From: Chinchilla lanigera | Lineage: Eukaryota; Chordata; Mammalia; Rodentia; Chinchillidae | Assembly (NCBI RefSeq): GCF_000276665.1 | Contig: NW_004955417.1 | Span: forward strand, 22,172,238-22,236,237 | Direction of reading: 5' to 3' | DNA length: 64,000 bases | Shown here: positions 12,480 through 22,090 of the stretch, in pieces | How the letters are laid out: each line of letters starts with the position of its first letter | How positions within the stretch are numbered: the stretch's first letter is position 1 | The notes under the pieces: generated by a model | Database searches by the model: none | Told to the model about the DNA's origin: nothing | What the model saw: the letters and a program-made list of their open reading frames with translations, nothing else | Translations under genes and position numbers: made by a program

Positions 12480-13545
12480 CACTTTTAAATTTTGTTAATT
12501 ATAATTAGAATCCTGTAAGGAGCAATGTAAACATAATAGATTTTTAAAAATTGTGTAATATATAATGATTATTTTAAAATATTATAGAGTGGACCCCTTT
12601 GTGTATCCCTCCCTAATTAGATTCTGTTCTCTAGCTACTAAAAATAAACCACTAACTTTAAGTAGAGGCATTATATATCCATGCATGTAATTTTTCTAAG
12701 TTTGTGTGCATCCCCAAAAAAGATTTATAGAATTCTTTTGAGTATGTTTTCATTTGAAATATCATACTGCACATATCATTAGGCAGGTTGATTTATTTGT
12801 TAAACATTATTATTTTTGGCTTACGTCTTGATTTATTTCTAGACCATCCTTGTTGACAGAGAAGTAGGAATTATCTCACAGTTATACATTATAATATTGG
12901 TAGACATTGGCTGGGAAGGGAGCTCAGTGGCACAGCACCTACCTGGCAAGCTCAAGGTCCTGAGTTCAACTTCCAGTACCAAAATAAATAAATTAATTAA
13001 TTAAATTAAAACATTGGTAGACATTTAGATTATTTCTAAGTGTCTCTATTAAAAGCCACATTCTGATTATAAAGTTGTGTCTACTTGTATACCTGTAAAA
13101 TTTTTCATTTGGAAAATATCTTTCAGGCTTTTTGAGTCCTTAACAGATATTTAAAAGCAAAATGTAAAGTTTATTTGCATTTCACCAGTGTTTCCATGAT
13201 GTGTCCTTTTTGTGTCATGGTACTGTCCAAATTTTCACACTGTGTTTAGTGGTCATACCTTTCTCATTTCCTTCTAGTCTGTGATATTTTCTGTCTTTCC
13301 TAATTTTCATTTGATCATATTATTAAATAATAATAGCCAGGTATCCTGCAAAATGCTTTGATTTATTTGATGTGTTTCTCAAGATTTGCTTGACTTTATG
13401 AGTTTTTGGAAAGAATATAAAAGATGGGGTGCCCTTATATCATACTGGGGTACATGATATCAAGATGTCATTCCTGGTGATGTTAATTTTCACCACTTGA
13501 AGAAGGTAGTGTTTGCCAGGTTTCTCTTTTTGAAGTTTATTTTGC
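12480..13545 (-). mobile_element. Old L1M 3'-region fragment, split by an ID element
   Basis: The T-rich strand resembles the reverse complement of an ancient L1M/HAL1-type 3' region. Matching blocks include 'gcattatatatccatgcatg', 'aaatatcatactgcacat', 'ttggtagacatttagattat' and, near the right end, 'ggtagtgtttgccaggttt'. The last is a recognisable L1ME-type 3' segment. It contains no usable reading frame and is interrupted at 12909-13012. The exact subfamily is uncertain, and two adjacent fragments are possible. Confidence 0.5.
12909..13012 (+). mobile_element. ID SINE with 13-bp target-site duplication
   Basis: 'ggctgggaagggagctcag' followed by 'cctacctggcaagctcaagg' and 'gagttcaac' gives the ID head. 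The A-box and B-box region survive, and the tail is a degenerate A/T-rich (AAAT/AATT)n. The 13-mer ATTGGTAGACATT occurs identically on both sides (12896-12908 and 13013-13025), so this insertion into older L1 sequence is clear. Confidence 0.92.
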
Positions 13546-15620
13546 TTTTTCGGTATTTTTTTAATGAAGCAAATGCTAAATGCAGCCCACCCTCAGTGTG
13601 GACAGAGAAGATTCGGAATCACCTACTCAATATGGGGATCTTTACACCTATTAACTGGAAATCATAGCTTCACTTGTTTTAAAGTTGATATCTAAAACTG
13701 CTTCATCTTCTGCTATATTAGTTACAAATGCTGCAGCTTCTGGTATATCATAATACTGACAGCCTCAAATAAAATCGGTACACCATATTTTTAAGGTGTC
13801 CAACAGAATCTAAACACTGCAGCTAAGTGATTCTCACTATCATTCATTTTAAAAAACCTCATCAGAGAGTTTTTTAGGTCAAAAATTGAAGTCATTGATT
13901 GTCCTTTTGAACTCATATTCCTAGTCCAAGTCCCTCAGAGAAAACTTTAAGCAATCTTATTTCTGGAGCATTTTATTGCTGTATCTGTAATTTTAAAAGT
14001 ATTTTGTGTGACTGTGAGGTCTTTGTTTTGAAAAGGTTATTCTACAGTTAGCATTCATTGCAGCTGTTTCAGTAGTAAACTGATCACAGTGATGGAAATA
14101 TTTTATATGTAAAAGTAGATATTAAATAAAATGAAAAAATTTGCCATTATTATAGGTTGTCCCAATGCTACTCAGATTAAAAAAATATTTCTTCATCTAA
14201 AAGCCTTTCATTTATTGTTGCTGCTGTAAAATGTTCAATAAATAAATTTAAAAAGCTTACAATATATCTGAAACTTGCATATAAAATACAGTGTCTATCT
14301 TGAAAATTTCTAGAAAATAAAAATTTTGTGAAGAAAATACCAGTTCTGAAATGGTTATATAAATTTTAAATTTTTCATTCCTCTACAGGACAAATATTAA
14401 ATATTATTTTTTCTACAGAAAAAATTGCAAAGATATTGTAGAATTTACTCATATTTCTTAAAAGTAGTAAAAATCTTTAATCACAAATAATTTATACAAA
14501 ATTATGGGCAAATTTTTATAACTATGAATTATGTATCTTTTATGTGACATATAAATTCAAAGAAATAAAAATATTTCTTCTCCCTGTTAGTATTCAATTT
14601 GCCAATTGCAAAAACAATGATATCTTCACAATTCATTTGTGGTAGCGAATATGTAATACCAAAATAAAGTTATCAACCGCCAAGTCACCACTATATTTAG
14701 TAAAGCAAAAGCTGCGTAAAGAAATGGTTATGTAACTGATGACGATTTCTAGAATAACGTAATAATTATGTTTCATAAGTAAGAGAAGTATTTTATAATG
14801 TTATGCTAAGACTTTCTAGCAAGGAAAATAAAAGAATTTGATAATTTTAACTGAGGATCATTTCACATGTAATATTCACTGAAAACCAGCAAGGTTCAAT
14901 CAGTGTGAGTTAGGAATATTCAAGGAAGCACAAATGGTTAAACAACCAGATAATCTTAAAGAATGTGTCAGCTTTGATAATAAATGATTTTAAGCAAAAA
15001 AACAAAAATCTTTCAATATTATGAATGAACCAGAGGAATAAAAAGTGAGCTTAACTTGATTTTTAGAATTTGAACTGCTTTCTTCATGATTTAAATTCAA
15101 ACTATGAATAACTTAATAAACTAGAAACTTCTCTCTTTCTTGAAGAACTTGGAAATATAAGAATAAACGCCCATGCATATAAGTAGCGATTCAAAATGTC
15201 CTTATAATTTATGCTGCTAGAATTCACAGTGTAGAGGGTTGTTATTAAATGTATTATTTCTCAACTAATTATGTTGAAACTTAAATATAATTGTGATAAT
15301 TGTGATTAAGAATTTACCTTGATTGTATTTAACTGATAGGATGCACAAAAATTCATGTCAAGTACAACTTTAGATCATATTGTAATTCCGTACAAAATTT
15401 CAACAAGTCCTGGGGTGGAAATAATTCAAAATTGTCTTAGAATTACACTCTCAGGGCATATTTTAATTTTATATGTATAATGTCTCTTAAGGTAAGTATT
15501 GTTTTATGACATGATGCAATTAATGTGACGACAGTGAACCCAGATGTTGAAGTAGTTTGATGCAATCAAGAGAGTTGTTTTCCTGTTCATTACTAGATCA
15601 GTTTGATTTAGAAAGATTTT
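13546..15620. other. Very AT-rich unique block
   Basis: Long AT-rich sequence without a recognised repeat. It contains one protein-like short minus-strand frame at 13651-13764, discussed among the findings. Between about 14150 and 15560 G+C is visibly low, with many A/T runs and no gene signal. Confidence 0.45.
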
Positions 15621-15778
15621 AGCTGGGTGTGGTGGCACACGCCTGTAATCCCAGCACTCCGGAGGCTGAAGCAGGAGGATCCTTGCAAGTTTGACACCAG
15701 CCTGGGCTGCAAAATGAGCTCAAGGCCAGCCTGAACTGCATAGAAGACCCTATCTCAAAAAGAAAAAAAAAAAAAAAA
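15621..15778 (+). mobile_element. B1-like (7SL-derived) SINE
   Basis: It begins 'agctgggtgtggtggcacac' and continues through 'cctgtaatcccagcactc' and 'ggaggctgaagcaggaggat'. It then repeats an internal 'ccagcctgggctgc' / 'ccagcctgaactgc' pair, the duplication typical of rodent B1. It ends 'ctatctcaaaaag' plus an A-tail of about 16 nt. The first bases match a Pol III A-box (GTGGTGGCACAC). No clean TSD could be fixed by eye. Confidence 0.93.
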
Positions 15779-17180
15779 GGATTTAAAATGAACAAATTCA
15801 GATTAGCTCAGCATTATGTCATTATTAAGGCAAAATATTTTAAGGTGATTTTTGTTGCAAGAAAATGCTTCCTGGCTTTCTCAGGTCATCAAATATTTTT
15901 TTTACATTCTATTTAAATATTTGTACACATGACTCTTGGTTTAAATAAAAATTACAGCTTAAATGTAAATTAAAGACCATAGAGATGAGAATAGATTTTA
16001 AGTATGTCACATTGTCATAAGATTTTCTAAATACTGGACCTTCTTTTCACAGTGAGGAGTTCAATTAAGTGAAACATACCAGAAACCTTTTCTTCCTGTG
16101 TTTGAACAATGGTATCATTTTCATGATTTTTGCCCTCAAAAAGCTTTCTGCCTTTATAACAGTGATACTTTCATAGGCAGTCTATTCTGTAGAACAGAAC
16201 ATAATAGAATAGAGCAGAATACAATTTTCAACAGAGTTGTAGAATTCTAGTTCAAACTTGAATAGCACACAAACTGTGAGAAAATAATAATTCAACTTGT
16301 TTAACTATGATATTGTAAAATGTTTTACTTTGTGTTAAGTTAAAGACATTTATTCCTTTGTCATGGTTATTGAACGTGAGTTAATTTGGAGTAAGGATGT
16401 ATTAAAAATAAATTAGGAATTCAAGAAATATCTCACTTTTCAGTTCTTTAAGCCCAACTTAACTTTTGACTATTTTCATTCTGTTCTTTAGTTGAAATGA
16501 GATCAAGTTTTTTGCCAAGTTTCTCATATAAGGGAAGCTCATAGTCTCTAAGACTAGTAACCACCATATTACCAGGACTGGATATTTTCTAGAACTCCTT
16601 TGAAAGTCTTCTTAAAGAAAGAATATGTAGGAAGTCAGGCAGTTCTAGCTACAATTATCTTGGAAGTAGCCTTACAATCTTATTTGGTGGGTGCATGGAA
16701 ATATTGTGGTAAAATCTTTTGTGTGCTAGGAAAAAAAAAATCACTAAGAATTCACAGAAATTACACATTCTATTTTACATGTTTATTTTACTTATTTACT
16801 TTTTATAGTATTGAGATTCTTAGGGCATTTAAGATAATCTCAAAAGAACATTACAACATTTAGGAAGTCATGTTCTTGAACATGAGTTGGATCTATGTAA
16901 AACATCTTAGATTGAGTTTATTACATTAGTGTCAAATTACAGTTAATTATCAACTTTGTGAAAGTGATTGGGCTGATCCTCTGATTGTTTTATCAGCCCC
17001 AATTATTTTGATGAACTTAAACACTACTTAAGTATAAATTCCACCGTGGTCAGATGTCACATGTTCTATATATGTCATGTCTTGGATCTTTTCATGTTTT
17101 TACACCATTTAAGAGAGAGAAATGCAAGTATCCTATTTCATCGAATCCAGTTTTCAGCTGAAGGCACCCTGGTCTCTTAG
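15779..17180. other. Unique AT-rich sequence, nothing recognised
   Basis: An 87-codon plus-strand frame at 16600-16863 lacks any family signature. There is a short 'atagaata/gaacagaac' stutter near 16190-16220. No repeat family was recognised. Confidence 0.45.
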
Positions 17181-17272
17181 ATTTATGTATCTAGATATTT
17201 AGATATCTAGATATTTAGATATTATTTGATATCTAGATATTTAGATATCTAATAAAATATTTAGATATTTTA
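17181..17272. repeat. AT-rich palindromic tandem repeat (AGATATCTAGATATTT-type)
   Basis: Units of 'atatctagatatttag' recur with small changes. Each unit contains the palindromes AGATATCT and TCTAGA, so the region is both tandem and self-complementary and could fold into hairpins or a cruciform. It contains no gene. Confidence 0.85.
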
Positions 17273-17559
17273 TTTACTTGGAACTCCTAGCTCATATTTC
17301 ATAGGAAAATAATATACTGTCCAAAGACTTCCTTTATATCCTGGGGGTTAATGTGATCACGAATTCCTGTCTCCTGCAACTGTTGAAGACTGTCTCATAC
17401 TTATTTTACCTCTCGCTCTAAACTCTTCAATTAACTCTGCCTTCACATAAGGGCTTGTGATACAGGCATCTTACGCCCCAGTTGTTACAGAAATGCTGCA
17501 TGTTCCTTATATCCCTGTTAAATGCATTTGGGCCACTGCTTCTGCATTTTGGCGCTAGT

Positions 17560-17626
17560 CTGTCTCTGTCTCTCTGTCTACGTCTCTCTCTATCTCTCTG
17601 TCTGTTAGACTCTCTCTTTCTCTGTC
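17560..17626. repeat. (TCTG/TCTC)n pyrimidine-rich microsatellite
   Basis: An imperfect CTGTCTCT repeat. Arginine-rich (minus) and Leu/Ser-rich (plus) open frames across it are repeat artefacts. Confidence 0.85.
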
Positions 17627-17910
17627 TGTTCATTAACCACCATCATCATATTCTGTGGCCTCTTCTTCCTCCAATAGCTTCTTTGTGTTATCCTTACTCC
17701 ACTACTACTTTCATTTCACCTAGAGGAATTTGCCTATTTTTATATTAATTTGGAACCCATAACAAGGCAGTCTTACAGATACACTTACATAACCTAAAAG
17801 AAAACTACTCTTAAGAAACTAGTATCCAAGCTCTACCTAAGGGAAAGTAATTTTCTATACATAATGCCTATGTTTTAGAAAAAAAAAATTTACCCACACT
17901 CCTGTACATA

Positions 17911-17988
17911 TTATATAATCTAAATTAAGGTAGCATTTAATTATATATTATTAATATATATTATATTATTATATAATCTAAATGAAGG
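17911..17988. repeat. 20-bp direct repeat flanking a TA-rich core
   Basis: TTATATAATCTAAATTAAGG at 17911-17930 recurs at 17969-17988 with one change (T to G). About 38 bases of (TA/TTA)n lie between the copies. The layout is like a TSD around a short insert, but slippage duplication in a TA-rich tract explains it as well. Confidence 0.7.
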
Positions 17989-18176
17989 AGGGTTTTCTAA
18001 CAACACCTAGTAATTCAGTAAAAAACTTTCAAAACATACTCACGGGCATAAAGAAAACTGATGTAACCTTTTTACTCATTTCCACACCTGTATATAGAAG
18101 CAGCCCCTGATTCATCAAATCTCTGCTATACCTACTGATTCTGGTTTCATTCATAAGCCTTATTTGTTATTTTACC

Positions 18177-18240
18177 TCTCAGCAAAGCATACCTTTATCA
18201 CCTTTTAACTTCTCAGCAAAGCATACCTTTATCACCTTTT
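18177..18240. repeat. Perfect 30-bp tandem duplication
   Basis: A 30-nt unit starting TCTCAGCAAAGCATACC occurs at 18177-18206 and identically at 18211-18240, with 4 nt (AACT) between. Identity with no mismatch in otherwise old sequence implies a recent local duplication or a polymorphic length variant. Confidence 0.93.
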
Positions 18241-19787
18241 GCTGCTGTAGTCAAAATGATCCACTGAACCTAGGTTACAGATTCCACTGTGTGCCCTCAA
18301 AAATCTGGAAGACAATGTTTTCATGATTTCTAGATTTCCATCAGCTGTCTGCAGTTATTTCCAAGTAGGAGTCAATACTCTTTTTCTCAGTTCGTCCTAA
18401 ACACAGATTTTTGGCATAAAGTAATTAAGGAAACCTCATTTCTTAACTCCTTCCCACTTACACGCCAGATTCCTTGAGCCCAAACTCATAAAAGGACCCT
18501 GAGGTTTTCTTAAAGGCCTAGAGTGTGAGTTGAAGGTGGTGGTGAGCAATTTTATTTGTTTCTCAACTGAGAATCTCAATGAGAAAGTCAGATTTGACCG
18601 GTATGTATATCAGCCAATTATCTCACTTTCGCCTACTTTTTCCATTTTTAATTTATACACTTGCCCCAAGTGTAAAACACATGTTATTTTTGGCTGCCGA
18701 GGTTCTTCTGCTATCCCTACACACTAATTTCTGTGCTTGCTCCACCTTTAGTGTCTAATGTTGAACTAACATCAACTACAAGGGAAACAAGGCAACCTCT
18801 GCACTTTAGCTGTCAGCGAAAGTTGAAAAAGGCAGTAATGGGAGCAAGATGTGGGCTGAGGGTGTTTTCCACAGGACGGAGCCTCACCAGGGACTGCTGC
18901 TCCTTTGTCTCTGGAGCATAAGCCCAGCTGCCAGTCCTTTGCACCTTTCACGGGAGAAGGAAAAATCCTTAATAATCTATTGAAAATTGTGCCTTGTGAC
19001 TTTGGAATTTTTACAAAGGTGGTCATGCCTCCCCACCCCTCAGCCTGAGTGTTAATAGTGCTGGCCTCACAGAAAAAACATCAAGGTTCAACAGTTGTTA
19101 GGGGTAAAAGTAAAGATATCCTCAGAAATCTTGGCACCCAGAATGAAAAGAGCATGCCACGACCCTGCCATATACTGTGCACTGTTGATTGTAGCAGTCC
19201 TCCTAGGTATGTCTACCTCTGTGGGAGAGGAGGCTGTGTTCTCTTAAATCTCGTATGGAACATTAAAAAGCAAATAAGCCTTCTCTTATTGTCCCCATTG
19301 GGCTCTGAAAAAAACAAATGAAATGAGCCTATTTTAATGATTTGAAAATTAAGTTTCTTTTTTCCAATCACCTGAGTGTGACCCACTCTAAAGATAGCTT
19401 AGTTCAAACAGACTTCGGTGAGTCTGCCTTACTTTGGTATAAAACCTTATGCTAGCTAGATCAGAACACTTTACATGATCTTTATAAATGAGCTCAGAGA
19501 ATCTTCCATGGAAGGAAAGTGTTGTCAGTGAGAAGCAACTTACAGAAGGATTATTCACATTTCATATACTAAATTCAGGCTGGAACCCACGGCATGATTT
19601 CACACAGCTCACTCCCTTGATGCAATCCCGTTTGCTGATAATGACTACTTCTGTGTTGTCAGAAACTTATTTTAGTCTTTGAATTTTCCCTGTTCATGAG
19701 TCTCCTACCGGACTTGACTCCATCACCATTTTAGGATGCTAAACTCTTGAATTTTACTTGATATTCCTGGCAGTAAATACAATGAAT
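18241..19787. other. Unique sequence, no gene seen
   Basis: Frames of 60-90 codons on both strands between 18530 and 19682 overlap one another and carry no recognisable domain. No repeat family was recognised. Confidence 0.4.
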
Positions 19788-19860
19788 GTTAACATTTTAA
19801 GAAGTTATTACAGTTAAAGGCACATTGCCCTCCATCCTGGTAAAAAAATGATCACTGGGA
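19788..19860 (-). mobile_element. 3'-end fragment of a mariner-like DNA transposon
   Basis: 'agttattacagttaaaggc' followed by 'acattgccctccatcctgg' is the reverse complement of the segment just after a mariner transposase stop codon ('ggcaatgtgtctttaactgtaat'). The same segment occurs at 20423-20480 (minus) and 21190-21230 (plus). Only the 3' end is present. Confidence 0.6.
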
Positions 19861-20422
19861 AAGGTGGACAAAAGAACTAGCAAATCAGGAAAAAAGTATT
19901 TTTAATATTCATTTCACATCATTAAAAATAATTGTTTCTTTATAAATATAAGAGTTTGCCCAAGGTAATTTAGAAAACCAGCCTTTTCAGGAAGGCATGA
20001 ATTGGGTAGACCACCTTTCCTCTGCACTTGTGCTCAGCATATAGCCAACTTGTTCTGTGACAAACCAGAGCAGAAACCTGTCCTTTCACACTGCAGTATA
20101 AGTAACCTGGCCACTGGCTCCCCAAGTATCTAAGAGGGACATAATCAAATGAAGCTCAGAGGGAATATTACTTAGCAAATCTGGAAAACACAATATGGTG
20201 TGCAAATTGGGGCCAGATCTAAGCTCACTGATCTTTGATTCAAGATTATTAATTGAGAACCTACTATATAAAAGTTATTTGCTTTTGAAAAACACAAGTA
20301 CAAAATATTTTCTTCGTTAATTAAGAAATGCATGTAATTATAACAAAAAATCAATATTTTGTTTTTTTTGTAGTACTAAGGATTTCAGCAGATGTGTAAG
20401 GAGGGATCAAAACATACAGCGA

Positions 20423-20580
20423 ATGTTAACTTACTTAAAGAAATTATGACAGTAGAAGACACATTGCCATTAATCCTGTTCAAAATTTTCCTCCTTGCTT
20501 TGAACACACTTGCCAGTTTCTGAATCAGTTCTGGAAGTTTCTTTTGTGAGCGTCTTTATGAGGTGAGGTAAAAATGGTGA
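20423..20580 (-). mobile_element. Mariner-like transposon relic, 3' coding end, minus strand
   Basis: Read on the minus strand, 'gaaacttccagaactgattc' leads into 'gcaagtgtgttcaaagcaag' and 'gaaaattttgaacaggatta'. These are degenerate versions of the mariner transposase C-terminal coding segment (consensus sense F-Q-N-C-F ... K-C then Y-F-E-G-D). The segment after the stop follows, matching 19788-19860. Frameshifts and stops make it non-functional. It is head to head with the plus-strand copy beginning near 20600. Confidence 0.6.
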
Positions 20581-20685
20581 ACACTGCTGGCATCTGACAG
20601 AAAGCGGCACTGTGTGATTTAAATCTCTTCTCTAAAGTCATACTGACCGTGAAGGGTAAATATTTTGAGAGGATTCAAGATGATG

Positions 20686-20781
20686 CGGGGGCTGGGGATT
20701 TAGCTCAGCGGCACAGCGCCTGCCTGGCAAGGGTAAGGTCATGAGTTAGATTCCGGTACCAGAAAAAAAAAAAAAAAAAAA
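20686..20781 (+). mobile_element. ID SINE, first unit of an ID array
   Basis: It starts 'gggggctggggatttagctc' and contains 'gcgcctgcctggcaagg' and a B-box-like 'gagttagattccggtacc'. It ends in a run of 19 A (20763-20781), immediately followed by the next ID unit. Its 5' edge abuts the TSD TCAAGATGATG (20675-20685), whose partner lies beyond the third unit at 21061-21071. Confidence 0.95.
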
Positions 20782-20782
20782 C

Positions 20783-20879
20783 GGGGCTGGGGATTTAGCT
20801 CAGCGGCAAAAGCGCCTGCCTGGCAAGCGCAAGGTCGTGAGTTCGGTTCCCGGTACCGGAGAAAAACCAAAAACCAAAA
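20783..20879 (+). mobile_element. ID SINE, second unit (young-looking)
   Basis: A full tRNA-Ala-like ID head: 'ggggctggggatttagctc', 'agcgcctgcctggcaagcgc' and 'gagttcggttcccggtacc'. The A-box and B-box are both close to consensus. The tail begins 'gaaaaaccaaaaaccaaaa' and runs into the assembly gap. It is the least diverged ID copy in the window apart from the one at 57817-57902. Confidence 0.95.
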
Positions 20880-20979
20880 NNNNNNNNNNNNNNNNNNNNN
20901 NNNNNNNNNNNNNNNNNNNNNNNNNNNNNNNNNNNNNNNNNNNNNNNNNNNNNNNNNNNNNNNNNNNNNNNNNNNNNNN
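20880..20979. other. Assembly gap of 100 N
   Basis: Exactly 100 unknown bases, the conventional placeholder for a gap of unknown size. It begins in the A-rich tail of one ID and ends inside another. Translations crossing it are meaningless. Confidence 0.99.
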
Positions 20980-21060
20980 AGCGCCTGCCTGGCAAGCGCA
21001 AGGTCATGAGTTTGATTCCTGGTACTGGAAGAAAAACAAAAAACTAAAATGAAAAACAAA
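20980..21060 (+). mobile_element. ID SINE, third unit, 5' part lost in the gap
   Basis: It begins mid-element at 'agcgcctgcctggcaagcgc', continues 'gagtttgattcctggtac' and ends in an A-rich tail with C and T interruptions, directly against the second TSD copy at 21061-21071. Confidence 0.93.
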
Positions 21061-21589
21061 TCAAGATGATGAGGCAGCCATGACAATACAGCTAAAGACA
21101 TTCATGAAGAGGACTTCCAGAACTGCTTGAGAAAGCTGAAAGAACTACAGGATAAGTACACTCAAAGCCAGAGTAAGATTTTGAGGGGGATTAACTGCAA
21201 TGTGTCTATGACTGTAGTCAGTGTTTGTAGTGTAAACTTTCCCCATAATTTTAGATTGAACCTTGTACAGAGGATGGGTAAGGAGGCGGGACTTCCAAGG
21301 AGCAACCAGAATTCCAACATTATAGGGAAACCATTAGTGGAAACATTACTTAATGGGAAATACCACAATATAGTTTTAAATTTGCTATGTTTATAGGTGA
21401 GTAGTGGCATAAGATGATTTATGTTGTGTTTCTAAAGAGAACCTTCCAGCCCATAATTGTTGTTGTTGTTCTATTATACTTGAAAAATTAGTTATTGCTA
21501 TCATTATTTCCTGTGATTCCATTTTATTAAAATATCAATCTCACAGGCACTGTATGATGCCTACTATGATTCCCTTTTGATCTGAAGCA

Positions 21590-22090
21590 TATTGGGGAAT
21601 GATCTCAGACTCATTCAGATTGTCAAATGTCTCTGGCACTCTGCTGAGAAACAACAGCAGGATGGTGAGATGTCACTGTTTTTGATTTGCGGCATATTTA
21701 TGATCTTCTTTCTCCTAACTTATATGATTGAAGCGGTTGTATGCGATTACAAGTCTTTGCTTGGCCTGCCCGCCATGCAGGAAGAGAGTAATCCTCTGTG
21801 GTCCAATAATTTTCTTCCACATTTTGGCACTGCCACGAACACGTGTGCTGAGGTCCCCAATGACCATCAGGTTGTCAGATGGTAGAGCAGCTGGGATGAG
21901 TTTGTGCAGATCTCTGCAGAATTTCCCCCTCACTGGAATGTACCACGGTTAGGATGTTTCCATGACAAAAGAAATCAGTGGTCATTTGATAAGTCCACCC
22001 ACTGGCCAGTCAAGTCGGGGACAGTTAACCACTTGAATACCCAATGCCTGAAAAGCTTTACCCCGAAAGTTTCATTTCTTTTCATTATAT
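21590..22090 (-). pseudogene. RTE-type LINE endonuclease (EEP) relic
   Basis: The minus-strand frame at 21715-21933 encodes 72 residues. Its order KFCRDLHKLIP, then LMVIGDLSTRVRG, then MWKKIIGP resembles the endonuclease of RTE-type LINEs and their 'craniofacial development protein 2-like' relatives (DL..LI, KL.LLGDFNARVG, W.GVIG). The catalytic GDFN motif reads GDLS at residues 26-29, so the essential Asn is gone. Weaker similarity continues to about 21590 (a decayed SKHWHLIDY-like segment) and upstream towards 22090. There are no intact ends. This is an ancient LINE relic, not a host gene. Confidence 0.6.

Larger units (their letters stand above)
20600..21260 (+). pseudogene. Mariner-family transposase C-terminal relic, split by an ID array
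   Basis: In one frame 20610-20639 reads LCDLNLFSKV, recognisable as the mariner DD(D) motif region 'APCDFFLFPKL'. It is followed by KGKYFERIQ (consensus KGRRFDTIEEIQ). After the ID insertion and a frameshift, 21112-21159 reads DFQNCLRKLKELQDKY, matching the conserved FQNCF-x-KWQ-x-RWDKC block. The catalytic aspartate-containing CDF motif is altered to CDL, and stops and shifts abolish function. The ID array (20686-21060) inserted inside it with an 11-bp TSD. Naming rests on remembered mariner consensus. Confidence 0.72.

Noticed and set aside
20783..20860. tRNA-like cloverleaf potential
   Set aside because: The sequence has tRNA-type A and B boxes but is an ID SINE with an A-rich tail and TSD. 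It is not a tRNA gene.
20739..21101. Frames of 70-120 codons spanning N residues
   Set aside because: They cross an assembly gap and consist of ID SINE sequence.
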